Part shown: one piece after another, positions 40,188 through 48,981 of the stretch
Layout: each line of letters starts with the position of its first letter
How positions within the stretch are numbered: the first letter of the stretch is position 1
Assembly (NCBI GenBank): GCA_031261505.1
Contig: JAISJN010000004.1
Span: 1-64,000 of the forward strand
Direction: 5' to 3'
DNA from: Clostridioides sp.
Lineage (GTDB): Bacteria > Bacillota > Clostridia > Peptostreptococcales > Peptostreptococcaceae
Length of the DNA stretch: 64,000 nt
The notes under the pieces: generated by a model
What the model was told of the DNA's origin: nothing
Database searches by the model: none
The model's input: the letters and a program-made list of their open reading frames with translations, nothing else
Position numbers and translations under genes: made by a program

Positions 40188-42032
40188 GTGAAGATGACAA
40201 AAAGAGTTTTTGAATCATCCCTATGTCTGATATTAATAGTATCATTGTTTACATTAAACACTGGGAATATAGATGCACAAGAAGGTGGGGAAAATTATAT
40301 CTCTAGAAATCAGTCTAGTAAAAATACAGGAAAAGATTTAAAAAGGCAGGTGGATAGCTATATAAATGAATCCTGTAATTTTATGTACAAGCTCATACCA
40401 AACCCTTCAATAGGAACAATTGCTGGTGAGTGGACGGTGATGTCCATAGCAAGGTCTGGATTTAAGGTGCCAGACGAATACTACAGCAGATACTACGATA
40501 GAGTGGTAAAAGAATTGAAAGAGAAAAAAGGAATCCTAAGTACAGTGAAGTACACGGAGTATTCAAGGGTGATAATCGCTCTGACCGCTATTGGAAGAGA
40601 TCCGAGAAATGTTGTAGGATACAACCTAGTTGAAAAACTAAGCGATTTCAACAAAGTAAAGAAACAGGGGATAAATGGACCAATATTCGCTCTTATAGCC
40701 TTGGATACAAACGACTACGATATACCTAAGTCACAGAATGCTTCAACACAGACGACAAGGGATAAGTTAATAGGGTATATTTTGAGCAAGGAAATAACTC
40801 AGTCAGATAAAACGCAGGGTGGCTGGGCGTTGGAGGGAAATACTCCAGATCCTGATATTACTGCTATGGCACTTCAGTCATTAGCAAAATACAAGGATAA
40901 AACTATTGTAAATTCAAATGGTGAAACAGAAAATGTAGCCTCGTATATAGACAGGGGAATATCAATACTTTCGGATGCCCAATTGAGCAATGGCGCTTAT
41001 AAAAGTTGGGGGACCGAAAACATTGAATCTATTTCACAGGTGGTTTTAGCATTAACGGCTTTGGGAATAGACCCTAGGACAGATCCGAGATTCATCAAAG
41101 GCGATGGAAATTGGGCCTTGTCAGCAATGGAGGAATTTTACGTAGATGGAGGAGGATTCAAACATACTTTGGTTGGAGAGTTCGATGGAATGTCTACAGA
41201 CCAAGGAAGTTATGGACTAGTAGCATATCAGAGATTTGTGAGCGGTAAGAATAAGTTATACGATATGTCAGACGTGCCTAAAATATCGGATGCAGAAAAA
41301 GATGGAAACTCTGGAGAAAGCTCTGGAGCAAACCAAGATAGCAGTTCTGGAAACGGCTCGAAAAACGGATCTGGAAACGGATCAAATAGCAGTTCTAAAA
41401 ATAGCACGAAAAGCAACTCAAGTAGTAGTTTGAAAAAGAAGTCAACAACTGGTGAAAAAAATGAAAATCCAGAAGAAAAAAGTCCTGAGACTGTTTCTGG
41501 TACAGGAAAACTAGGTCAATCACCTAAGGATAAAAAGCCCAGATTACTAGATGTAAGGGAGTTATCCAAAGGCGATGACGGGGATTTATTCTTAAAAAAC
41601 AAGAGGGTAGTCGCTGTAAGTTTTGAAGCTAGACGTGGAGAACATGGAGAAGATGTAGTACAGAAGGTGTATTTTGATATGCGAGAACTAGTGTATTCCA
41701 GGGAACTCTCACAAAAATACAGTGTGGATACTTATATCGTATTATTAGATAAATCCATATCAGATGAAGAGCTAAGGGATATTGATAAATACTCATTTGA
41801 CAGTAAACTCAAGTCAGAGGAGATAATATTTGGAGATACTGATAATACAAAAATTATAAATGCACAGGACGCTGTGGATATATTATCGGTTTGCAAGAAA
41901 AAATCAGAGGCACCAGACAATAGGGGAAAAATAATTATGGATACGACGACAGATGGCAAGATAAACGCATTAGACGCGGTTGCAATCATGGATTACTATG
42001 TAGATGCCAAGCCATTTAGAATAGTCGAATAG
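40188..42032 (+). CDS. Secreted alpha/alpha-toroid (prenyltransferase/transcobalamin alpha-like) protein with C-terminal dockerin
   Basis: Toroid-like repeats GGWALEGNTPDPDITAMALQSLAKYK, NGAYKSWGTENIESISQVVLALTALGIDP, GGGFKHT..GEFDGMSTDQGSYGLVAYQRF; C-terminal FGDTDNTKIINAQDAVDIL...DTTTDGKINALDAVAIMDYYV dockerin motif pair. Confidence 0.85.
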   Translation: MKMTKRVFESSLCLILIVSLFTLNTGNIDAQEGGENYISRNQSSKNTGKDLKRQVDSYINESCNFMYKLIPNPSIGTIAGEWTVMSIARSGFKVPDEYYSRYYDRVVKELKEKKGILSTVKYTEYSRVIIALTAIGRDPRNVVGYNLVEKLSDFNKVKKQGINGPIFALIALDTNDYDIPKSQNASTQTTRDKLIGYILSKEITQSDKTQGGWALEGNTPDPDITAMALQSLAKYKDKTIVNSNGETENVASYIDRGISILSDAQLSNGAYKSWGTENIESISQVVLALTALGIDPRTDPRFIKGDGNWALSAMEEFYVDGGGFKHTLVGEFDGMSTDQGSYGLVAYQRFVSGKNKLYDMSDVPKISDAEKDGNSGESSGANQDSSSGNGSKNGSGNGSNSSSKNSTKSNSSSSLKKKSTTGEKNENPEEKSPETVSGTGKLGQSPKDKKPRLLDVRELSKGDDGDLFLKNKRVVAVSFEARRGEHGEDVVQKVYFDMRELVYSRELSQKYSVDTYIVLLDKSISDEELRDIDKYSFDSKLKSEEIIFGDTDNTKIINAQDAVDILSVCKKKSEAPDNRGKIIMDTTTDGKINALDAVAIMDYYVDAKPFRIVE

Positions 42033-42046
42033 GAGGTAGGGGAGTG

Positions 42047-42643
42047 ATGAAAAGAATAGCATTTATAGCTTCAATCTCTGGAGTGATAGCATTAAGTACA
42101 ATTGTAGTTTTTTCGCTTAAGGAAGAATCTAGTGTGATAGATCCAACAATCTACCTAGATCCACCAGCTCCTATTTCCGCAAATTCCGATAAAGAGTTTG
42201 AAGTAGCACTTAAGATGTCTGATCTGCCAGATGAAGTGTATCCAGGTGCGAGCATTTCAATCGGATTTGACAATTCAAAATTGGAATTCGTCGGTTTAAA
42301 ACCAGGGACAATGCAGACATCTGCGGATAAGCTACAGAGTGGTAGCGAATATGAGGTACCTACTTGGAATTGTAACATCGACGTATCAAATAAAAATGGA
42401 CAGATCAATGCGATGTATCTAGATATGAGCGATGGAAATCTAGCTTATAATAGGGATGGATTTAAAAAGGATAAGAGAGACGTAGTTTTGAAACTTGTGT
42501 TTAAGTTAAATGTAGTACAACGAGGTGATACATTGGATTTAAATATAGATGATGCAGTATTTGCAACGGTAGACAGGAGTAAAAGCCTAGCTATCGCCAA
42601 TAAAAAGCTAGAGTATAAGGACTGCAAGATAGTTGTGATGTAG
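42047..42643 (+). CDS. Membrane-anchored cohesin-like protein
   Basis: N-terminal TM MKRIAFIASISGVIALSTIVVF; FEVALKMSDLPDEVYPGASISIGFDNSKLEFVGLKPG...NGQINAMYLDMSD...VVLKLVFKLNV resembles the cohesin fold pattern. Confidence 0.72.
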   Translation: MKRIAFIASISGVIALSTIVVFSLKEESSVIDPTIYLDPPAPISANSDKEFEVALKMSDLPDEVYPGASISIGFDNSKLEFVGLKPGTMQTSADKLQSGSEYEVPTWNCNIDVSNKNGQINAMYLDMSDGNLAYNRDGFKKDKRDVVLKLVFKLNVVQRGDTLDLNIDDAVFATVDRSKSLAIANKKLEYKDCKIVVM

Positions 42644-42685
42644 TTACAATAGAGTTGAAAAAAGTGAAAGGAGGTTGGTGGCTAG

Positions 42686-43993
42686 ATGAGAGATATAGTT
42701 AAGAAGAAGGAGAAATTCTTTAAGAAGCTAATACCACTCATATTTATAGTATTGGTATTAATATCATTAGTCGGTTGTGGTATAAAGACAAATATATCTA
42801 GGACAAATGATATACCAAAGGATGGAATAGTAAGGGCTGAGACATTTAAGGCTATAAAGGAAGCAAAGGATATGGCAATGTTTGATGGTGATGATGGAAA
42901 TATAAAATATCAATGGATGTTTGTAGGTAGCGATATAGATAAACCAGAGGATATAAATCTATTGATTAGAGAAAATACATCGAATATCGAAACCGTAAAA
43001 AAACAACTTAAATCAGATGTAGTTCAGGGAATTTCATTTGCGGAAACGAAGTCTATAGATTCAAATCCTGCAGTGTCTATTACTTTAGATAATAAGTACG
43101 ATATAACAGGTGCAGAGATTTACAGGATGGATAGCGGCGATAGTAAAGATAGTAGTGATAGCAGCGATAATAAAGATAGAAAAGTTTCGAAAGCTGTAAA
43201 GGTAGCAAACGCAACGGTTAATACATCGAATAGGACAGTAGTAAACTTTTCAATAAAAGATAGAGAAGGCGTGTTTTATATAGTAGGAAGTCAGCCTAAG
43301 AAAGACGCTATAGAGGTAAATAAGGCAAATACGTCGGATAAGGGTGAAACCGGAAAATCAAGTAATAATCAAAATAAAGATAAAAGTTTAGCTGAAGGTA
43401 AAGATTCATCGAAAGAAGGAGATTCAAAAGCAGGAGTCACACAGGGGCAAAATGGATCGAGTAAAGGCTCCAATGTAAATAAGGATAAGTATCTCACAGA
43501 ACCGACTCCAGCAGGTAAGCCAAAGCCAGTTGAGCCAGGTGACAGCACAGTGAATAAGAGCAAGAAGATGTACGCTACCTTATCTGTAAGATGTGATGTC
43601 CTATTGAAATCAGAAAATCTCAAAACTGTCACAGATAATGGAAAGGGCGATATGGTACCATCGAATGGGGTGATCTACCAATCTAAGAGAGTCGAATTTT
43701 CACAAGGAGAATCCGTATTCGACGTGCTTATAAGGGAGATGAAGGCTTCAAATACACAGATGGAGCATGTATTTACTCCAATGTACAATAGTGCCTATAT
43801 AGAAGGAATACATAACTTGTATGAATTTGATGGAGGTGAACTAAGTGGATGGATGTACAAGGTGAATGGGTGGTTTCCAAACTACGGTTGTAGCCGATAT
43901 CAACTCAAGGAAAACGACAGCATAGAATGGGTGTATACCTGTGATTTAGGTAGAGATGTCGGCTGTGATTGGTTGGAGGGACAACAGAAATGA
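42686..43993 (+). CDS. DUF4430 lipoprotein (putative cobalamin-binding component)
   Basis: Lipobox LVGC; C-terminal DUF4430-like MYATLSVRCDVLLKSENLKTV...GESVFDVLIREMKASN...LSGWMYKVNGWFPNYGCSRYQLKENDSIEWVYTCDLGRDVG. Confidence 0.88.
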   Translation: MRDIVKKKEKFFKKLIPLIFIVLVLISLVGCGIKTNISRTNDIPKDGIVRAETFKAIKEAKDMAMFDGDDGNIKYQWMFVGSDIDKPEDINLLIRENTSNIETVKKQLKSDVVQGISFAETKSIDSNPAVSITLDNKYDITGAEIYRMDSGDSKDSSDSSDNKDRKVSKAVKVANATVNTSNRTVVNFSIKDREGVFYIVGSQPKKDAIEVNKANTSDKGETGKSSNNQNKDKSLAEGKDSSKEGDSKAGVTQGQNGSSKGSNVNKDKYLTEPTPAGKPKPVEPGDSTVNKSKKMYATLSVRCDVLLKSENLKTVTDNGKGDMVPSNGVIYQSKRVEFSQGESVFDVLIREMKASNTQMEHVFTPMYNSAYIEGIHNLYEFDGGELSGWMYKVNGWFPNYGCSRYQLKENDSIEWVYTCDLGRDVGCDWLEGQQK

Positions 43994-44904
43994 CGAAAAA
44001 CACTAGTAGTGTGATAAATTCTTTTGAATCATTTCATCCACTTGTAAACTTCTACTACTTCGCTGGAGTAATTGCATGCACAATGTTTTTTATGCATCCA
44101 GTGTTTTTAGTGATTTCGTTTCTCCTATCCTTTGCATATTCAGTTATGCTTAACGGGAAGAAAGCAGTTAGATTTAATTTACTTTATATGTTGCCTATTT
44201 TAGTTATAACGGCAGTAATCAATCCAGCGTTTAGCCATCAGGGGGTTACGATACTAGGATATTTAAGAAGTGGAAATCCACTTACCTTGGAATCTATAGT
44301 ATTTGGAATATGTTCAGCCTTCATGTTCGTATCGGTTATTCTATGGTTCTCGTGCTATAATGCAGTGATGAGTTCGGATAAATTTATTTATCTATTCGGG
44401 AGGATAATTCCATCGCTATCACTTATATTTTCCATGGTTTTGAGATTTGTTCCAAGGTATAAAAATCAGATCAAGGAGATATCTAATTCGCAAAAATGTA
44501 TAGGTAAGGATGTAAGTGATGGGAATCTCATTCAGAGGGCTAAAAATGGGATGAAGATAATTTCAATCATGGTTACCTGGGCGCTTGAGAATGGTATAGA
44601 GACAGCGGATTCTATGAAGTCCAGAGGTTACGGATTAAAGGGAAGAACCAGTTTCTCGAATTTTAGATTTGATTCTAGGGATAAAAAAGTTTTATCCCTT
44701 ATGATTGTTTTTACGATAGTTATATTATTTGGAGCCTATATGGGTGAAAATACCATGGTATTTTTCCCGAGCATGTACATTTCTGATTTTACGCCATTGA
44801 GCGCCCTTGTATACTTATCCTATTTTGGATTATGCTCAACGCCGTTGTGTATAGAGGTAATAGAAAACAAAAGATGGGCGAGAATTAAGGGGGAAATTAG
44901 ATGA
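43990..44904 (+). CDS. ECF transporter T component
   Basis: Multi-TM; LRFVPRYKNQIKEISNSQKCIGKD; SMKSRGYGLKGRTSF (A-R-G-like coupling helix); ATGA overlaps preceding stop. Confidence 0.9.
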   Translation: MTKNTSSVINSFESFHPLVNFYYFAGVIACTMFFMHPVFLVISFLLSFAYSVMLNGKKAVRFNLLYMLPILVITAVINPAFSHQGVTILGYLRSGNPLTLESIVFGICSAFMFVSVILWFSCYNAVMSSDKFIYLFGRIIPSLSLIFSMVLRFVPRYKNQIKEISNSQKCIGKDVSDGNLIQRAKNGMKIISIMVTWALENGIETADSMKSRGYGLKGRTSFSNFRFDSRDKKVLSLMIVFTIVILFGAYMGENTMVFFPSMYISDFTPLSALVYLSYFGLCSTPLCIEVIENKRWARIKGEIR

Positions 44905-46868
44905 GTGTATTCTCAGTTAAGAATTTAAACTTTACATATCCTCAGAGGAAGATTCCAGCATTAAGGGATATAAATATAGAAATAGATAAGGGAAAGTTTG
45001 TCCTTATCTGTGGAAAATCTGGATGTGGGAAGAGCACGCTCTTAAGGCATTTAAAACCGGTTTTGACACCACATGGGGAAAAAAGTGGAGAGATAAAATT
45101 TGGATCTAAAAATATAGATGAGGTAGATGCTAGAGAGCAGGCGTCTAAAATAGGCTACGTGCTTCAGAGCCCAGACAATCAAATAGTTACTGACAAGGTA
45201 TGGCACGAGTTAGCCTTTGGTCTAGAGAACCTAGGGTATGACAACAAGAGTATAAGGCTTAGAGTGGCTGAAATGGCTAGCTTCTTTGGAATTCAGACAT
45301 GGTTTCTAAAGAATGTATCAGAGCTATCTGGTGGACAAAAGCAACTTTTAAATCTAGCAGCAATCATGACTATGCAGCCAGAGGTCTTGATATTTGACGA
45401 ACCGACTTCACAACTAGATCCTATAGCAAAGGGAGAGTTTCTACAGACGATAAAAAAAATCAACACAGAGCTCGGCACGACTATAGTGATGTCAGAACAT
45501 AATTTAGAGGACGCGTTCAATATGGCTGATGAAGTTATAGTAATGGATGACGGTAGGATAATCGCTAGGGGTGAACCAAAGGCTGTAGGTCAGAGACTGC
45601 ACGAGATTGGCAGCGATATGTTTTCTGCAGTTCCAACACCTATGAAGATAGCCATAGAGGTCGAAAAAGACCTAGCTAGATTATCGACTATGGATGTAGA
45701 TACAAGAGAGTTTGATCACCATGGGGCGAGTCGAAACCGTGAAAGCCAAGAAAGTGAAAGTAAGAAATGCGAAAACAAGAAATATAAAAGTGAGAAATGC
45801 GAAAGTAAGGACTGCGAAATCCGAAACTTGAGCGAGATACCGATAAATGTGAAAGAAGGTCGCTTTTGGCTTGAGAAGATGTTTAGGAATAGAGAAATAA
45901 CTTGCAAGATAAATGATTTGGATTATAGAGAGAAAAATAATTTTACTGTATCAAATAGACATAGCATGCTTAAACTTAGCAGAAATAGAAAACCTAGTAA
46001 AAACGAGAAATTCAGCAAAAATAAGAAAATTAGATTATCAAGGCATGAGAACAAATCAAATTTAGCGATTTCAGTGAAAGGAGCCTGGTTTAGATACGAA
46101 AAAAACGAAGATGACGTGGTGAGGGATCTGTCAATAGATATAGAGACGGGAAAATTCCACTGCATAGTCGGTGGAAATGGAACGGGGAAGACGACGTCAC
46201 TCTACCTGATGAGTGGGATGAATAAGGTTCGCAGAGGCAGTGTAGAGATCTTTGGCAAAAATATAAATAAATACAGCAAGAAGGAGCTCTACTCCTGCGG
46301 TATCGCAGTACTTCCACAAAATCCTCAGACTCTTTTTACAAAGAAAAACGTAGAGCTAGACCTACTCGAGATGCTATCTGATAAAAAAATAGATAAAGAT
46401 AATAAGAGAGATATAATACAGAGCATATCAGACCTTGTGGGCATTGGAGAATTGATGAACTCTCATCCCTACGATTTAAGTGGAGGAGAGCAACAGAAGT
46501 TAGCACTTGCCAAGGTCTTATTGCTAGAGCCTAGGATTTTACTCCTAGACGAGCCTACTAAGGGATTTGATAGCGAATTCAACGATAGGTTTGCAGAGAT
46601 AATAGAAAAGTTAAAAGATAGGGGTGTAACCGTAGTCATGGTGACTCACGATATAGAATTCTGTGCTAGATATGCAGATAAATGTTCTTTGTTTTTCAAC
46701 GGAAATATCGTGACTACAGATAGGCCGAGAGAGTTTTTCTCGGGCAATAGTTTTTATACAACAGTGGCAAATAGGATGAGCAGAGGTTATTTTGAAGAAG
46801 CTATAACAAGTGAGGACGTGATAGATTTATGCAAGAAAAATCTAGATTTAGAAAAAGAACTATCCTAG
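44901..46868 (+). CDS. ECF transporter ATPase, two ABC domains fused
   Basis: Two Walker A (GKSGCGKSTLL, GGNGTGKTTSLY), two signature motifs (ELSGGQKQLLN, DLSGGEQQKLA), two Walker B (LIFDEPTSQLD, LLLDEPTKGFD). Confidence 0.95.
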   Translation: MSVFSVKNLNFTYPQRKIPALRDINIEIDKGKFVLICGKSGCGKSTLLRHLKPVLTPHGEKSGEIKFGSKNIDEVDAREQASKIGYVLQSPDNQIVTDKVWHELAFGLENLGYDNKSIRLRVAEMASFFGIQTWFLKNVSELSGGQKQLLNLAAIMTMQPEVLIFDEPTSQLDPIAKGEFLQTIKKINTELGTTIVMSEHNLEDAFNMADEVIVMDDGRIIARGEPKAVGQRLHEIGSDMFSAVPTPMKIAIEVEKDLARLSTMDVDTREFDHHGASRNRESQESESKKCENKKYKSEKCESKDCEIRNLSEIPINVKEGRFWLEKMFRNREITCKINDLDYREKNNFTVSNRHSMLKLSRNRKPSKNEKFSKNKKIRLSRHENKSNLAISVKGAWFRYEKNEDDVVRDLSIDIETGKFHCIVGGNGTGKTTSLYLMSGMNKVRRGSVEIFGKNINKYSKKELYSCGIAVLPQNPQTLFTKKNVELDLLEMLSDKKIDKDNKRDIIQSISDLVGIGELMNSHPYDLSGGEQQKLALAKVLLLEPRILLLDEPTKGFDSEFNDRFAEIIEKLKDRGVTVVMVTHDIEFCARYADKCSLFFNGNIVTTDRPREFFSGNSFYTTVANRMSRGYFEEAITSEDVIDLCKKNLDLEKELS

Positions 46869-47542
46869 CGAGTATATTGATTTTGATTGTAATACCGCTC
46901 ACTATCTTGGCGGGAGTGTTCTATATGGACGATAGGAAGTACTATGTCATAAGCATGGCTATACTAGCGTACTCGTTTTTGCCATTCATACTGGTTTTTG
47001 AAAATAGAAAGCCTCAGGCGAGGGAACTGATTGTTATAGCCGTATTATCTGCAATAGCTGTAGCGGGTAGAGGGGCGTTTTTTATGATTCCCCAGTTTAA
47101 GCCAGTGGTCGCCATAGTCATAGTATCAGGAGTCTGCTTCGGAGCTGAGTCTGGATTTTTCGTCGGAGCTATGTCTGGATTCGTCTCGAACTTTTTCTTT
47201 GGACAGGGTCCCTGGACGCCATGGCAGATGTTTTGTTTCGGAGTAATTGGATTCTTAGCTGGAATCATGTTTCAGAGGGGATTACTTAAGAAGAATGTAG
47301 TGCCATTATGTATTTTTGGAGGCATATCTACGTTTTTTATCTACGGTGGAATAATAAATATCTGGTCTCTGTTGATGTTCACCTCGGAGATAACCAAGGC
47401 ATCGGTCATAGCAATATATACGTCAGCGATTCCGTTTGACATGATTCACGCTGCATCTACTGTTGTATTTCTAGCACTTATAGCAAATCCTATGATTGAA
47501 AAATTAGATAGGATTAAGGTCAAGTATGGCTTGATAGAATAA
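46829..47542 (+). CDS. ECF transporter S component (putative cobalamin specificity)
   Basis: Multi-TM; ARELIVIAVLSAIAVAGRGAFFMIPQFKPVVAIVIVSGVCFGAESGFFVGAMSGFVSNFFFGQGPWTPWQM; overlaps ecfA by 40 nt. Confidence 0.85.
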   Translation: MQEKSRFRKRTILASILILIVIPLTILAGVFYMDDRKYYVISMAILAYSFLPFILVFENRKPQARELIVIAVLSAIAVAGRGAFFMIPQFKPVVAIVIVSGVCFGAESGFFVGAMSGFVSNFFFGQGPWTPWQMFCFGVIGFLAGIMFQRGLLKKNVVPLCIFGGISTFFIYGGIINIWSLLMFTSEITKASVIAIYTSAIPFDMIHAASTVVFLALIANPMIEKLDRIKVKYGLIE

Positions 47543-47597
47543 AAATGGAGGAAGTTGATTTTGGATTTGACATAATCAACTTCCTCCATTTTTATTT
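47543..47597 (+). terminator. Rho-independent terminator of ECF operon
   Basis: aaaaatggaggaagttgatt...aatcaacttcctccatttttattt. Confidence 0.9.
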
Positions 47598-47621
47598 AAC
47601 GATCTATATTTTTAGATTTTT

Positions 47622-47675
47622 ATAACTTGAGATAAATGTCACCCACCAAAGTAGGTGGGGGACATCTTTCTTAGA
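47622..47675 (+). repeat. Intergenic hairpin repeat family, copy F (left hairpin only)
   Basis: ataacttgagataaatgtcacccaccaaagtaggtgggggacatctttctta. Confidence 0.65.
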
Positions 47676-48870
47676 TGTATTTTTAGCGTCGTTGTCTCTA
47701 TTTTTAACCCAGCTATTTTGTGATGCCTGGATTTTATTCTTATCAGAAGATGATAGGTTGGCGTTTAATGTTCCTCTCACGCTATCTAGGAAATAACCCC
47801 ATATTTCAATCATCTCAGTTTGAGCAGCTACTTTGTCAGCACCAGTGTAACCGTCATCTATCTCATCTATAAATTCTTTGTTGGCGTTGAATAATTCTAG
47901 GTATTCACTGTATAGATAAGGTCAAAATTTAACATCGATACCCTTCATTAGGTACTTCATCTGATGTATTGATCTTTCATTACCATTTCAACCTACCTTG
48001 GTGATAGTTGCAAAGTTTTTAGACTTAATTAGGTCTTTTTGACTAGCGGTAAGTGAAATATTTGGAACTAACATCACAGGTGATTGTTTCATACTGGCTA
48101 GGACTCCTACTGATAAGGCATCTATCAAGTCATTTGACTTAGTTGCACCGTTAAAGGTTTTGGATATCGTTAGCTGAATAGAAATTATTTATAATTTTCG
48201 TGTTAGTTTCGTTTCTGTTATTTCCGAAAAGTCTTGTAGAGCCTGGAAGCGCTAAAACTTCCTTTGAGAAATGTACATCTCAGCCGATTACATATTCCTT
48301 TTTGATTGAGTTATCTGCTATGTAAGATTCAAACTCTAATATTGAACCGTTTTTGTTCGTAAGAATTACCGGCATTGTATTCTGTGCTGAAATAGGAGCG
48401 ATACTTACTGCATCTGCAAGTCCTTTATCGCCGTTTACAATTGAAATTTCTGATACTGTAGTTAAATCTTTTAGCTTGTTCGCTATGTTGAAAGAAGTAG
48501 CGTATCTAGTTTCACCTTGGATTCTTTCCCTTCGTATCCAGATGTAACAAAAGCTTCTTCTGTAGATTTACTTATTGAATTTTCTCCACCGATTATATAA
48601 ATCTTTTTAGCCTGCAATTCAGAAAGTCTAGTTTTGGTTTCTGAAGATAGGCCGTCTTTGTTTGTAAGTAGTATAGGTGCATTTAGCGCCTTAGCTAATG
48701 GTGTGACAGATAAAGCATCTGGAATTGACGAGCTGTTTAGCAAGACGACATTTTCTGCATGTTCAAATTCTGCCTTTGATATCTTGATACTAGTATCGAA
48801 TCTGTCCTTTCCAACTAGTTCGGCAAATGTAGCCGTCTTAGTATCACCACGCCTCGGTAAATTATAACAT
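47640..48870 (-). pseudogene. Decayed CWB2-repeat protein gene with C-terminal LprI/DUF1311-like segment
   Basis: Minus-strand fragments FAELVGKDRFDTSIKIS...LNSSSIPDALSVTPLAKALNAPILLTNKDG / GADKVAAQTEMIEIWGYFLDSVRGTLNANLSSSDKNKIQASQNSWVKNRDNDAKN; frameshifts near 48530 and 48150-48200; in-frame TGA at 48280, 47988, 47922; no start or signal peptide. Confidence 0.85.
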
Positions 48871-48981
48871 AACTTCTAGACCTGTACATAAATTATACAA
48901 TCAAAGGAATAAGAAGTGTTTATGGAAGTAAGCACAATAACAAGCAATCGCACTCAACGAATATACTTCATTGGCATTAGC

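Noticed and set aside
47922-48282. Possible UGA recoding to glycine or tryptophan (TGA at 48280 and 47988 where paralogs have GGA; 47922 ambiguous)
   Set aside because: The same segment has frameshifts and no 5' end, and TGA is used as a normal stop elsewhere (e.g. 7788, 14246). Pseudogene decay explains it better.
48353-48867. Plus-strand ORFs of 64 and 77 aa
   Set aside because: They are the reverse complement of the minus-strand CWB2 pseudogene.
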